From Sphagnum compactum (taxonomy: Eukaryota > Bryophyta > Sphagnopsida > Sphagnales): a stretch of 64,000 nt of DNA. The position numbers and the translations under genes were made by a program. Positions 34,835 to 48,775 of the stretch are shown piece after piece (position 1 is the stretch's first letter; every line of letters begins with the position of its first letter). The notes beneath the pieces are model-generated. The model saw only the letters and a program-made list of their open reading frames with translations. It had not been told where the DNA came from and ran no database searches. The stretch lies in assembly GCA_965153455.1 (NCBI GenBank), contig OZ234494.1, forward strand, positions 15,748,001 to 15,812,000, given 5' to 3'.

Positions 34835-35539
34835 CCAAAATTTGTAAAGATGTTGAAGGTGTTCCAATGCAAAAATGCATCAACTTTAGATAGAAAAGTG
34901 GTAGTTGATGTTGAAATAGTCATTGTAGAAGTGAACATAATGAATGTAAATGTCACTACCAGAAGTAGGATCGCAGAAGAGCAAATGTTTTAGGAACAAG
35001 AACCAAGGAATAACAAAACTATTACAAAATGGGAAAAATAAGAGAAGTTAAAGAAAATGATGGTGGACACCATATTAATAAATCCACGAGGTTCAAACTA
35101 TAAGTGAAGGGTCTTCTACACCAATGGATGGATGGAACACAATATGGCCTCATATTCTAAACATTACACCTTCTTTAGAAATTCCTAAGAGTCAGGAGTC
35201 TATAGTTCCACATAGTAAGTTGATATCAATAAAAGAAATATTTAAGGATATTACTAAGCAAATGCTAAAAATTTGTTATACTTTAAACTTAAGGTAGTTA
35301 CTATTCAAATTGTTCTTAAGTTGAAAGATATTTATGGCATAAGAAATAAGATAAACCACAAAATGTAACAAAAGTAATTTTAAAAACAATACCATCCATA
35401 GTACCAAAAGTAGTAACAATAGTTATAGCTTTTGATAACCAAATGGTGGTTATTCAAGTATAGATTGGGAAGAATATTGTAAAAGGTGTTTTATAAATGG
35501 TGGATTTGGAGTTAACATCATTATAGGGTAATTAAGATT

Positions 35540-35925
35540 GAGGTCAAGCGGTTGCCAAAGCCTAAACCTGCACCATATAATTTGAAGATGGCGGATCAAT
35601 CCACCACAAAGCCAATAAGATTGATTCATGGTTTGAAGATATATGTTCATGACATACCTTATGCTACTACATTTATTGTACTACAAAATAATGTAGTAGA
35701 CGTTAGTTATTCCATGTTACTAGGGAGACCATGGTTGAGGGATGTTAAAGTAACACACGATTGGGGAAACAACACAATGACCATTCAAGAGAATGGAACG
35801 GTCAAAACAATAATGGTGACTAAGCATTAGGGAACAAAGGTGAAATGACTAGAAGTTTTGTTATGCTACAACTATTAGAATGGTATCACTAATGAGAAGG
35901 AAGATATCATATTTGCTACAAAACC
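35540..35925 (+). pseudogene. Gypsy aspartic protease remnant
   Basis: The open stretch 35552-35830 contains SYSMLLGRPWLRDVKVTHDW and an NNTMTIQENGTV strand, the C-terminal half of a gypsy protease. The catalytic D-T/S-G motif upstream is not readable. After its stop, 35835-35925 still resembles the protease-RT linker, ending near DIIFATKP. Confidence 0.75.
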
Positions 35926-35929
35926 AAAC

Positions 35930-36768
35930 TTTTTTTTTTATAGGCACCATTTTACCAAATACATTTCAGTTTATAGGAACCACAAAGGGATGAAAGCATG
36001 TTACACTGATACATTTTGGGCACGAAAATGTACTATTTTCTAGGTACATTTTGTATTATTTTGAGGGAAAATTTTCTTTCATTTCATATAGTGTTTTGAT
36101 AAACATATAAAATGGATTTTTGACACAAAGTTTTTAACGCAATTCTTATTAATTTTCAAATGATAATTTTTTTCAATAAACTTTTGTGTAATCACATGTT
36201 ACACAAGTGTACACATTTACACTTGTTTGAATGAAAATTTTCATCCATATGTTTTTTGTGAAATCACATTAATGGAACTCTTCATATAGAATTGAAATGG
36301 GGTAATGAATTCATATGTACTATATGATTGAATGTTTCATCAAGTTTGGTAATCAGTTGAATAGTTTTTAAAGTATATTTGCACTTTGTAATATATTGTG
36401 ATGATTATAATTTTCTCATTAATATATATTTTCATCATTTAATATCAATTTCAAAATGGGATTTGTTTTTACAATCTTATTTTTTGCGTTTTGAGCTACT
36501 TTATTCCAAGTACCATTTGCACAAAACCTTTTTAATATTAACTTGGTAGAAGTTCAAAGACACATAGGTTCAAAAAAAAGATTTGTGACAACAATCTTTG
36601 ACCATTGTAATATGCTTTCACTCAGACTCCAACCATAGAAATATTGGAACCGAGAATGGTAGTATAGAATTGAGTAGTACACAATTTGTTTCAATAGATG
36701 GGAAGACTACGAATAGATATGATGAACCAATAATTATTTTAAAAGAAAAAATTAATCTAGAAATGTAC
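35930..36768. other. Unassigned segment inside the 14-kb gypsy element
   Basis: AT-rich, no domain recognised. 36598-36768 is open for 57 codons up to the CACTA-like insertion and may be element linker sequence. 35930-36560 may be a further insertion, but no ends could be defined. Confidence 0.35.
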
Positions 36769-38586
36769 CATTATGATAAAAGGGGGTATTTGCAACTGGC
36801 CTTGCAACTCATTTTTTGAATTGCAAAGGACATTTGCAACTCACAGTATTTGTACACCGTGAATGTTAACGGACAAGTTGCATGAGTTACAAAGTTGCAA
36901 CTCCCCGTATATATGGTGCAATTCATTACAATTCAATTGCAACTCAATCAAAATAACTCATTTTCAACTACTATGCAACTCCATTATAATTGCACCCACG
37001 ATGTCATGTTGACATCATTAATTGTCATCCATTTATTACAATATGACACATGTCATTATTAAGATTTTGAACATAAAATTATTATTTTCAAAATATTCAT
37101 TTCCATCTTCCATTATGATTGTTAATGATGGTCTAAGATTGTGACACATGCCACATGGCATATTAATTATATTTTGGGAAAAAAATTAAAAATTAATCTT
37201 AGTAGTTAGGTAGGTTGTACATAACCATAGCTAGGTAAGTTGGTAGGTCTTAGAACTTACATACCTACGTATTTACTTGGGACCTACCTACCTAGGTAGG
37301 TGGGAAGCACAAAATTAAGTGCATTAAATAATAGTCACAATTTTTTATTTTTTTTGTTATGTTTTGCTTTCAGGTTAAACTTTTTAAAACTCATCCCAAA
37401 ATGGCACATGTATTTTAATGTGAGAACATAAGAAAATAAATTTTTTTTATATAGTTTTTAACATGGGATTCGAAAACAAAGCATATGGGTTAAATCTTTT
37501 AGTTGTTCATTAGTTGCAAGTTGAGTCACAATTGAGTTGCAAGTATAACATTTAAATGTTCAAGGGCAGGCCAGATCCAAGGGGAGGGCTCCATTGCTTT
37601 TGTTGTTTAAACAAAACTTGAACCCTTCCTATTGCACATCTAATGCATTAAAAATCGTAAAAAAGGACTAGAATTGAGAAAGTTATTGCCCCTCAAAATA
37701 GAGGGGGTTAAACATTAAAAAAAACAGATCACCAAATGCTACAAAGGCCGATGCCTAAACACCCACAAAATTCCTTACATGTTGTTATGTTGTTATGGTT
37801 TGTAGAACTTCAATGGTGCTCCTATAACACTTTAAATCATTTAAAATGAATCAAAAATTAAAAAAGTTATGAAGTTTGAAAATAGGAGGGGTCCAAACAA
37901 AAAAAAACGTGTTTTGTAAGTTGGAAAGCTTATTTATCTTCTTCTCATTTTTTCATTACTCAATTTCCTTTGCACTTCAAAAACAATTTCTAGAACTTGA
38001 GGTTGCGTTCCCATAACATTTTAAATCACTCAAAATGAAACACATATGATGAAGATATAAATAACTGATGAATATGTATCCTTATTAACTTATAAGTAGT
38101 TGTATTATAATCATAACATAGTTGAACAATAGTACTTTAGTAGTGGCACACTAGTAGCCATAGTAATTGTATAAATGGGAATCATAATTGAAAATTAATT
38201 ATAAATGTATCCCATAATGGGTGGTGGAAATGTGAACATGTGACATGATCGCATGTATGTACATTGTACACTAATTGTAACATAGTTGTTGCTTTAATGA
38301 CACATTTACAATAGTTCTAAAGTAGTTGGCACATGCAACTACAATGTAATTCCTAAAAAAGTCAAACATGGTTGACTACATATGTATTGTGATGTGTATA
38401 AATTAACTATAATACAACTAATTTTTTGACATGGCAATTTATTTATTAATACACCATATTTCTAAGAGGATAGTTGCACAATAGTTGTAATACCCAAGGG
38501 ATAGTTGCATAACAATTATATATGAATTTTTTTTGAGTTTGAATTGTAGGGTAGTGTGGTTTCAATGGATGTGATTTCTCATAATG
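36769..38586. mobile_element. CACTA-like non-autonomous element B
   Basis: 1,818 bp. It starts CATTATGATAAAAG and ends TTTCTCATAATG, with the duplication TAC on both sides (36766-36768, 38587-38589). It aligns through its length with element A (15655-23413 minus its LTR insertion), at roughly 80-85% by eye. The third terminal base is T instead of the canonical C at both ends. No transposase is visible. Confidence 0.87.
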
Positions 38587-38759
38587 TACTATAAACATTA
38601 GCCACAAAATGTTCAAATAGATGAAACTCTAGTAAAAATCAAAGCTTCAAAATTATAAATAGTTGGATGGATATTAATAGAGGAGCAACATTTAATAAAA
38701 CTCAATTTGGGGACTGAAGAAAAACCATAGATGGTGAAGGTGAATTTCAATTACACCCA

Positions 38760-39500
38760 GAAAAGGTGTTGAAGTTGGGGGAACCTTTTCGATAGTATAA
38801 AGATGTCTTTGTGTGGACATACAAAGATATAAAGGGCATCCCACTAGAGTTAGCTCAACACAAAATTGAATTGGATACAACCATACCACCGGCACATTAA
38901 ACCAAATATAGGTTAAATCCAAATTACGTTGCAGCAGTGAAGCAAGACATTGATAACATGTTAGCCATAGGTTTCATACAACCTGTGGAGGAAGCCACAT
39001 GGTTGCCACCAATTGTGGTAATGCCAAAAAAAAAATGGGAAGCTTTAAATTTATGTGGACTTTAAAAGTTGAATTCAGCAACAAAAAAAGATCCTTTTCC
39101 ATTACCATTCACAAATTAAGTACTAAACATAATGGCAAGATGTGAGGCCTATTCATTTTTGGATGGATATTTTATGTACCATTAGATATCCATAATTCCA
39201 AAAGATAGATACAAGACAACGTTTGTCATAGATTGAGGAGTGTCTATTTGGAAGGTGATGTTTTTGGCTCATGAAGAATGGACCTCCAACATTTCTTCGA
39301 ATTGTCACAAAAGCATTTAGAGAATATCTAAACAATTTCATGAAGATATTCTTGGATGATTTCATAGTACATAATGACACGGATACTCACTTATAGAAGT
39401 TCAGATTATGCTTTCGAAAGTGTAGGGAGAACATAATTAATTTAAACCAAGAAAAATGCACTTTCATGGTATTTTATGGAGTGATTCTTGATTTATTGTT
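38760..39500 (+). pseudogene. Gypsy reverse transcriptase remnant
   Basis: Readable in order: YKDVFVWTYKD, HKIELDTTIPPAH, MLAIGFIQPVEEATW, a KKKW strand, KKDPFPLPFTN, AYSFLDGY, DRYKTTFVID, and FLDDFIVHND near 39351-39380, which keeps the catalytic DD pair. Stops and frame changes interrupt it repeatedly. The text resembles the RTs of long plant gypsy elements. Confidence 0.85.
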
Positions 39501-39689
39501 TCAAAAGAAGGTAAGTCACCTAAATTTTATAAATGTTTTATTAAGAATTTTATAGTGCTTATGGCTCTAATTACTAAACTCACATGGAAAAAATAAAATT
39601 CTATGGACAGAAGAGTGTCGGAAGGCTTAAGAGCTCATCAAACATAAATACATTGAAGCACCAATTTTAATACCACCGAATTGGGACGT

Positions 39690-40071
39690 GGAGTTCCATG
39701 TTCACATAGATACATCATTATTGGTTGTGGGAACTTTATTGGCATAAAACATCACATGGACGAATGATCAACCGGTAATGTATGCTTCTAGACTTCTTAA
39801 TAGTGCAGAGAATAACTATAACAACACAGAAAAGGAAGCCTTAGCTATGGTCTTTGCATTACATAAGTTCAGGCATTATTTATTGGGAAATAAATTTGTG
39901 TTTTATGAAGATCATATGGCTTTAGTCTACTCGGTAAACAAACCACATGTTTTAAGGAGAATAACTAGGTGGTTATTATTGTTTTTGGAATATGACTTCA
40001 CAGTAGTTTACAAGTTGGGCAATAATCATGTAGTTGCAAATGCTTTGTCCAAATTGCTTTTAATACCATAG
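39690..40071 (+). pseudogene. Gypsy RNase H remnant
   Basis: The stretch from 39778 is open for 97 codons: MYASRLLNSAENNYNNTEKE, then ALAMVFALHKFRHYL, EDHMALVY, RWLLLFLEYDF and ANALSKL. It should degrade the RNA strand during reverse transcription. The first catalytic Asp region (HVHIDTSLLVVG) lies just upstream at about 39700, separated by a stop. Confidence 0.85.
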
Positions 40072-40359
40072 AACCTACATGAGTCCCAGAATAGACCATA
40101 GATGCAAGTTTATTTTTCACATAACCCAAATGGTTAAATGATGTTAGGAACTTTTTATAGACATGATAGATGGAAGATTCTTTGTCTACAAGACAAAAGC
40201 AAAGGTTAGCCAAGAGGGTTGAACCCTTTACAATGAAAAATGGTGTTACGTACAAAATGGGACATGACAATAGATTGAGATGATGCTTGTCAACCGCATA
40301 AGCATAGAGGGTGATGAAGGAGTTTAATGAAGGAGTAGTATGAGAACACTTTGAAACAA

Positions 40360-41280
40360 AAATCACATGGAAGAAAATTTTGGATGTAAGGTACTAGTGG
40401 CTTACAATGTACAAAGATGTCAATGATTTTTGCAAATCATGTGGTGCGTGTTAGCACACTGGAAGTTTGGCTACACAAAGTTTGGCTAAATTAGTTGTGA
40501 CTCTTCTAAAGGAACCATTTATGAAATGGGTCCACTTGATTTTGTGGGACCAATAAAACTAGCAAAAAGGTATACACAAAACAAGTACATATTGGTGGCC
40601 ACATATTATGCAATGATATGGGTGGAGGCTAGAATGCTACGAACAAATATTGTAGCCGTGACATTGTTAATGATGATATCAAGCATTTGATAGATAATTC
40701 TTACTAAACATGTCAGTTCCACTACTTATTATCCATAGGGGAATGGTCAGGTAAAGTCCATTAACAAGGTGTTGGGGACATTGTTGACTAAGTTGGTTAG
40801 TGAAAATAAAATGGATTAGGATGAACACTTACTAACAATTTTGTTTTCATACATAACAACATACAAAGTAGCTATAAGATACACACCGTACCAATTTGTT
40901 TATGGATTACATCCTTTAATGCTTACAAAGTACATACTACTAGTAGAGTTTTAACAAGGTCTCAAACTAGAAAAGTTACAAGAAAACATATTACAATTTG
41001 AGGTGAAATTTGGAATAGAACAATGGAATAGGGCTTTGTGGAATCAACAAAAGAATACAAAAGAACATTTCATATTTAGTGATTTTGTTTTATGGTTTCC
41101 AAAGGCTAGTAAGTCACATCTTGGGAAGTTCATTAGGAAATGGTTTTGACTTTATAAAGTACAATATGTGTTGCCTAATAATACAATATTGTTAGTGACA
41201 TTCACTAACTTTGAACCAAATCCAGTGTTGGTTAATATTAACAAATTGAAACCGTACAAATTCATTAAATCCGAGGTATA
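40360..41280 (+). pseudogene. Gypsy integrase remnant
   Basis: WKKILDVRYWWLTMYKDV and DFCKSCGAC (40372-40450) are the zinc-finger end. EPFMKW (about 40520) precedes the first catalytic region. A part of the catalytic core near 40680 seems deleted. The tail around 41100-41280 keeps SHLGKF, LPNNTILLVTF and VLVNINKLKPYKF. It is riddled with stops. Confidence 0.75.
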
Positions 41281-41289
41281 AAATTATGT

Positions 41290-44200
41290 AGTATAGAAGC
41301 CAATATACTAAAAAGAACCACATATAATAGACTAGTCATGGAAAGTAGTTAAGAATGAAAGCAAAATAGATGAAGATGGAGATGATGGAATGGTGGCACA
41401 ATGACCACAAATGGATGTTCATAACTTGGTGGTCACAACTACAAAAAAATTGGTTAAATCGGCAACATTAACTCAATATTTCATTAACTATATATATTAT
41501 TGAATTGGGACATATTTCAATTACATGACGAAGAACATGAGGGATGAATGGACAAGTGGCTGCGATTGTACAAGGATGAATAAAGGATGAAACAATATAT
41601 CTAGATCATTAATATGTGACAAGGATGTTAGTTTTTTCCATGTGGAGGTACAAGAGAAAATCATCATGAATTGAATGGGGTGTTTGAAAAAAATGATTAT
41701 TTTAATACAAAAACGATGGGCTGCCTTAAAACAAAAGTAAGAAGCATGAGTGGTTGTCGAATTTCTTCTTGGCATTTGAGATTTTTTAACATCATGTTTT
41801 GTGTTTGCAATGTGTTTTGCAACATGAGTGAAGGAAGCGCAATTGCAAAATTGCAAAGAATTGTGAAGGAAAAATAAGCACAAAAAGTTACAGAAAGAGA
41901 AAGATTACATAAACTTGAAAGAGAAAGGTACATGGAAGAGGTTACTGAAAGATAATGAAAAGTGCAAGAAGAATTGGAGAGACAACTAGGAGGGTTGGTG
42001 TATAACATTTTGCCGTTGTTAGAATTTTCACCATTAGAATCATTGTCGTCATCAGAGTGTGAGGAAGGAAGAAGGTTTGAAGCAAGGATTAGTGTAACAT
42101 TTCAGTTTGCAAACGACATTTAGGAGTTAGTGCGACTAATGTTGGAGCGGTTGAAGATAAATGTTTTTAGTATAAAATTGGGAGCGGTGACAAGACTAGT
42201 TGTAACAATCTAAAAAACCAGTGGAGATTTTGGATTTAAATGATGAAAAGGATGATGAGAGGATCAGTGCAACACAACAACTAATTACATACACATTAAT
42301 AGTTTAGACAACTACAAAAACTACGTCAGAGGTGATGTAGCCATAGGAGGCAAGACAACAATCCAGGTCTACCACACCATCTCAACCAAGTTTGAAAGAT
42401 TCATTAGGATTTGGTAGTGAAGAAAGAAGAAAAAGTCTTTGGATAATGGATTAGAAGACTTTGGAATAGAAAGGGATTAAGATCCCAAATGATAGAAACA
42501 TGTTTTTTACCTCAACAAAACAAAATTATTCCAAATAGGTTGAATTCAAATAAATATGTGGAAGAACATGGGAGAAGGAAAATAGGCATGGACTAATAAA
42601 GTAGGTCTAGTTACATTGCTAGACATTGAGTGGAAGGAATCAGACCATGGATCTCTAATGGAATCCATTAACACTTTTGTGATCAAAGGATTTGATATTT
42701 ATTTTGGGAGAGAACACATAGTGTATGGAATTAGCAAACATATGATGACTAATGCATTTAAAGTATGTCAGATTGGGTACATTGAAGATCCAAAGCTAAG
42801 GATAGATGAACAAACTAATGATGGAGGAATTTTTGTACAATCATGATATCAAACCACCATACACAAATGTAGATCAATGGAATTCAAGAAGTGCAAAATG
42901 TCATTTAGCATTAGATACCCAACTGTGATATATGTGGTATACAAGAAAGAAAAGGTGAATTACATGTGCAACATGAATACACTTACATTCATGAAGGTGT
43001 AGGAAGGAATTGAAGTGGATTGGGCGTAATTTATGTTCAACAATTTGTGTAGTGAGTTGGATAGATGGACAAAGATACAAGAGAAGATGTAGTTGGATGG
43101 GAAACATGAGGATAAGAAAGAAACTTGTCATTCAACATTAATTCTAGAATGACTATTTAGATATATGTTTAAGGAGGAATTTGTGGTTATAGAGAACAAA
43201 CCAGTCGAAACCCATAAAAAGCCAAAAAGGACAAAAGAAAACTACAATGGATCTTAAATAATAAGAAATGAGCTTTGATGGGATCTCCATAGACTATGGA
43301 AAAAGGGAAGAACATATTTGACATTGGGGAAGGATCAAAACAAAAATGGAAATTAGGGGAATACGTCTAACTTCATAATACATGAAGGGGAATACAAAAC
43401 CATTTGGGGTTGCCATTCTAGGAGTGGTTACACAACATGTTCCTTCTAAACCAAATAAGGAAATCGGCTCAATATAGGAGTAGAAGAGGAAAAAATAACT
43501 ACAGCAAATGAAGCAGGAAGGAGCAGATCACCATAATTGGCAACATTAATTCAAACACAACATCACCATGTGTAATGCGATGAAGTGGATGACATGTATG
43601 ATGTTCATACACAAATGGAGGTATGTGCATGGTGATGATGTATAAATACAAACATAGATAAGTCAACAACAATAACAACCTTAAGTATCATGAGTGGTTT
43701 TAATAGAACCATCATTCAATGTTCATAGACCAATTGTAATTTTGGTGTCATAGAGTCAACCATGGTCAATAGAAGGAAGAACTTTAGAGGTTGGCCATGA
43801 GTTACAGATGAAAGATAAGGTGGTATCATTTGGGGGGGGGATATAGGGAAAAAACACCATAGAACCTCACACCCAATTTTGTGGAAAATATGGTAGCTAA
43901 TGTCATGGAGAGCAATAAAACTGCATAAATGTTTCAAGCCATGGCAATTGTCAGCTTGAAAATGGGTAATTTGGGTTTAGAATGCAATCATTAAAATTTA
44001 AATTAACTACAATAGAAGGAGAGAAACATGGATTGCTTTAGCAGATATAGAAGGAGCAGGTAGGACATGAAGGATACAAGAAGTGAATAAGTGGCTAGAA
44101 GAAATAAAAACCAAGGGTTGGAAGAAAAGGTAAATGTCATAATGTTGGAGTTGACCACAAAGAACAAGGAGATGAAGAAGAAGTTGGAAGAGTTGAAGGC

Positions 44201-45240
44201 TCAATTGAAAGAATGGGAAGAGCTAGAGAAGAAAAAATATATATGGAGTGAAATAAAACAATAATATCAAAAAACATTATTGGAGTATAAGCATAAGAAG
44301 GCGGCTTTGGAAAAAGACATAACTCTAGCCAAAGGAGCAAAAGACAAAGACAAATACAATCAACAAAATGTTTATGCAAATCATATAGATGAAATTTCTG
44401 GTTGTAGGAGACAAATTCCATTGACAGAAGGCATAAGAAGAGAAGGAGAAGGTAGTATTAGATGTGTTAACGATACAAAAGGAGATGTTAAGAGCCAACA
44501 CAAAGTTGGATGACTTATTGGGAAGGTATAAAGATTTTGATCATGTGTATGTCAATAATAGATTGGAGGACTATGATGATTTGGTGCAATATTATTCAAT
44601 GTTATGCACCAAACAACAAATGGAGGACTCCAATGCTAGGCCATATGTATGGTGGGAACTGGCAGAAGCACAATTCAAAGAAGAAATGCAGAAGAATTTG
44701 GTTGCACATAGGAGGGATGAAGAAAGGTATCAAAATATTTGTTTACTTTCAAAAAAAACCTTTCCAAATTTTATGGACAAAAGTTTAGATAATTCAGAGC
44801 CTTCTAGTTTAATAGAAGAAGTAGGGGAGGCTGAGTAAATGGAACATCACAAGAGACACATGAAGTACAATGAAATCTCAAAGGAAGAGGACATGATCAT
44901 TAAAATGAAGAAGCTAAAGTGTGAGAATATAAAACTCCTACAAAAAGGACTAAACAAAAGCTAATGACACCGATGTATAAATAGAGTGTGTTAGAAGCAC
45001 ATAACATACCTGAGGGGGGCAAAAAGAGGTATAAAATAGAACCATTGCATGAAGTTCTAGTTCCTCAAATGAATGTAAGAACTAAAGTTAAAACAAGAGC
45101 AAAGATGGAGGTGTAGATAGAAATGTTAACAACTCAATGAACAAAGCAAAACCACAAATGACTAACATAGTGAATTGAAAAACTTTTTTTTTTTCATTTA
45201 CTATAGTAAGGATTTTGAGGACAGAATTCAAATGGAGGGA
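41290..45240 (+). pseudogene. Extra region between integrase and 3' LTR
   Basis: Open frames at 42616-42846, 44280-44513 and 44464-44838 lie in the sense direction, separated by stops. 42616 onward reads WKESDHGSLMESINTFVIKG, later YPTVIYVVYKKEKVNY and FNNLCSELDRW after a stop. 44120-44330 is lysine/glutamate-rich with heptad-like spacing (KKKLEELKAQLKEW), a probable coiled coil. Such additional ORFs occur in some Tat/Ogre-type elements, with unclear function. It could also be captured host sequence. Confidence 0.5.
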
Positions 45241-45246
45241 GGGTAA

Positions 45247-45376
45247 TGTTACTAGATGAATGGCAAAAATTTAACAAGACATGATTAAGACATATGCTTA
45301 GTGTTAATTTTCAAATTACTTTTGGAGGGCAAAGATTTAGGATTTAGATTTTGATTGTGATGAAAGTTAATATGAT

Positions 45377-45413
<37 letters not shown>

Positions 45414-45823
45414 TTTGCTAAGTAAGAAAATAGAGACACAATATGTAGTTTTAGAGTTTTATTGGGCCATGAAATACATATTTTCATGTTTTTCATTTTT
45501 TATTTTTATATTGTTATACTACAAATGTTTGATATGTACATTTATGAGTAAAGAAGTCAGTAAAACATTAATGAATAAACAATGAGTACATTTTGAATTT
45601 ACTGTGTTTTCTAACTATAATAATTAAAACTTGATCACATATTTTGATTATTAAAAATAATCAAAATCTAGGAAATAATGGAACATTAACAATAATGAAA
45701 TTTGTTAAATGACTTGAATGGTTTAAAACAATAGATTGTATGTGATTAAGTGTTGTTGTGGGTATAATTTGTATTGTTTATTAATAGGCAAAGAGTAAAT
45801 CTAAATAGAATTTGCACCTACCA
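45247..45823 (+). repeat. 3' LTR of the 14-kb gypsy element
   Basis: Preceded by a purine-rich tract (GGAGGGAGGG, polypurine primer). It contains an (AC)n microsatellite (45383-45409) absent from the 5' LTR, which grew after insertion. Confidence 0.85.
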
Positions 45824-45829
45824 TCCATT

Positions 45830-48775
45830 CTCACGTATGGGCACACTATAAAACTTTTATCCCATCAAGTCTATAGGCTAACTATAGATGCAATGGGCCA
45901 AGCCCCAAATTGTTGGATGAATGAGGCCCAACCTAATGCACAAGATTTAGGAGAAGATGTTTGAGGCCATACAAAATGATGATATGAGTAGGTGAACAAA
46001 AAACTAAGGACTCAAACATGCCTTAAGCAAAATTTAAAGCATACGCAATGAGGACATGAAAACATGTCAAAAATGATGTTGGAAAAATAATGTTCATGCA
46101 AACTCTTTGAAATGGTGTTTTAACAACGATCTTATCCGTTCTCCAGAAATTGCTTGAAAGAGGTTAAATGGTGTTGAAACTTTGGGAATGGAAGGGGAAT
46201 GAAAAAAAAATCTGGCCTTTGGGCAAAACTTTGAGAGAGGATTTCAAAAGCCACCTAAACATCTCCTAACTTCAAGAACATATTTATGTGGTGCACATCC
46301 TTATAAGGAATTTTAAAGAAAGGAAGAAGTGAAGGTGGGGGAGCTAAATCCAAAACCCTAATGCCATAAGAAAAGGTTGAAAAACCTATAGGAGTGGAGA
46401 AGTGAGCAAGCACACAATCTTAAAGGGACCAAGTTGTATAGTTGCAAGGTAAGATTGCTAGCCCCACCAAACCCAATAAGAATAAAATAATCAAAGGCAT
46501 GAAGAATAACAAAGGTGGGGTCGATGATGTGGGAGTTATTAACCATGGAAGATAACAAATAGGAAGGGAAAAGGTCCATTGAACTATGTAGGGCTTGGAA
46601 GTGAACAAGGGCAAAAAAAGGCCCACCTAAGATATTGCCTTAACATGAGCGAATGGAAGAATGGGCAATAATCAAGCCTCCCAAAAAGGAGTGATGATTG
46701 AAAAAGAGGGGGAACTACAAGGCATAAAAAAACAAACAAAAATGATGAGTTAAAATAATTAATTTTTTTGATACACAAAGTTTTTGGAGTATAACATTAT
46801 GGAAAACGTTGTTGAGAACATTTGTCATATCTACTTACAACACCACCCATTCAAAGTTAACATCCAAGGTTACTATGCACCCTTGCTTCACACATTCCTT
46901 ACAAGGGCAATGGTAGATTAATGGGGAGATAAATGAGCCATGAAACTAAAGGCACAAAGATTTGTTCACCAACTAATTTCAGACTTCATCCATTATAATT
47001 AGTCCAATGCCTTTGAAAGGTCTAACCAATTGGAAAGATAGACCCAATAATACCTATAGTTGCATAATAAAACACATTATCAAATCTAATACACATAGAA
47101 ATTGTGACAATAAACTAAAACTACTAACTTGGTAATTTACAATTGAAACTTTTAAAATTAACTTAAAAGAAATCATGATAAAAAAACTACCAGAGGTAAT
47201 CTAAAACTAAAATCTTAATAAAACCCAAACACCTATTCAATTAAAATCTACTATAACAATTGACCTTCAAGGCAAACCAATAGTGACTCCCTAATATGAA
47301 CTAAAAAGAAATAGTGCATTATCCTCTCCCATAATATCCTCCACATGCCCTTTTTACTCCATGATCACACAGCTACACTTCAAATAATTCTTTCCAATTT
47401 CTCCCACAAATATAATTTTTTTTCTTGCACAACATACATCATTGTTTTCATGGTGTTTAGAAAGAAAGAAAGTGAGCCTACTCTCCTCCTCCCTCTAAAT
47501 ATTCATGACCTATACTCCTTCCTACTAAAGTGGTGATTCTTCTTTATCACATCTCCAAATCATCTCCTTTAGATCCTAAGTTAATGGCACTAACATAGCC
47601 ACTAATCCCTTTTTTAGAACCCTAGCTAAACTAGACATCACCTCCATAAATAGTGGAGGTAATAGTTATTCCACCTACTACCTATAAATAGAAATTACTA
47701 GGATATTGAATAAAGTTAACCTAAGATCTACCCTACTAACACCAGTGTTAAAAGCTATATATGCAATCCTAAAGGCCCGAGCTGTGCACTCAAAGATACA
47801 ACCGGCAGTGACACAAACACACCAAAAACTACTAGAGAAAAGACATTGAATGAATCCTCAAGTTTGAATGAATTTTGAAGGTGCTCAAATACCATGCTTG
47901 AAAGCCCTCCAAGTGAGAGGTGAAACAAGTGGATGAATGTTGATGGCCTTAGACAATTCAAGGAGATGTTAAATTAAATATCGAAAAATTCCATCAAAGA
48001 ATTTCAGCATGGTAAGGATAAATTGGGGAATGGAAAACATGCAATGTGTTAACAATTTCCAATCAAGTTGGGGCTAGGGCCAAGGGACCAAAGGCTTTAG
48101 TAACGCACGCATATTTTCCAACAAACCTTAAGGCAAAACTTCACCTAAAATGATAGAAAAGAGGGGAGGGGGGGGGGGGGGGGGGGAGGGGGGTATCATT
48201 AAAAAAAAGGCTAATCCAGAGGTGATGCTTCAATAAGGGCTTGTGTGCATAACAAAAGTTGAAACCACTATACACGCATCCTAATATCCTTATGCGTAGT
48301 TGTTCCCTTTCCTTTGGGCAAGAAAATACACCATTGTGATAATATAAAAGAAAAATGCCATGCAGTTATGCCAAAGAATCTTGAATTAGATGGTCCAAAG
48401 GAAAGTGGAAATCAGACTACACTTATAACTTCAAAACAAGTGGGATTTTTGAATAAAATCATGACTAGGGGAGCCCAAGATGGAAAACACCAAAATGGTC
48501 AAAATTTGATACCTAGGCCCAAGCCAAAAGGGGAGGAAAAGAAACTTAAACATAACAAAAACAACCTCCTTGTTGCTCAACAAATTGCCCTAAAAGGTTT
48601 AATAACACCTATAGTGATGAATCATGCCATGGCACATAAATATGTTGCCATAGCCAAAACAAATAATGTTGCATTGGGGAAATGTTTAACTCTTATTCCC
48701 AACATTTGACAAGGTTTTTAATGAACCATGCACTTGACAAACCCTAACTAAATGGGATGAAAAAAAGAGGACATG
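45830..48775. other. Anonymous AT-rich DNA
   Basis: No gene recognised. A 131-codon frame at 48314-48709 (plus strand, no ATG at its beginning) is lysine/asparagine-rich and matches nothing that I know. A run of 19 G lies at 48168-48186. Confidence 0.45.

Larger units (their letters stand above)
31806..45823 (+). mobile_element. Old 14-kb Ty3/gypsy element, Tat/Ogre-like
   Basis: Two 577-bp LTRs (31806-32382, 45247-45823) begin TGKTACTAG and end TACCA. Target duplication TCCAC/TCCAT (31801-31805, 45824-45828) has one mismatch. The internal order is gag, zinc knuckle, protease, RT, RNase H, integrase, then about 3.7 kb of further sequence before the 3' LTR. The primer-site remnant and long 3' extension suggest the Tat/Ogre side of plant gypsy elements. 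All frames are decayed. A CACTA-like element (36769-38586) is inserted between protease and RT. Confidence 0.88.

Noticed and set aside
45383-45409. (AC)n as a separate regulatory feature
   Set aside because: It is a simple microsatellite grown inside one LTR of the 14-kb element.
48314-48709. 131-codon frame as a real gene
   Set aside because: It has no ATG at its beginning, is Lys/Asn-rich and resembles no family I know; mentioned only within the regional entry.
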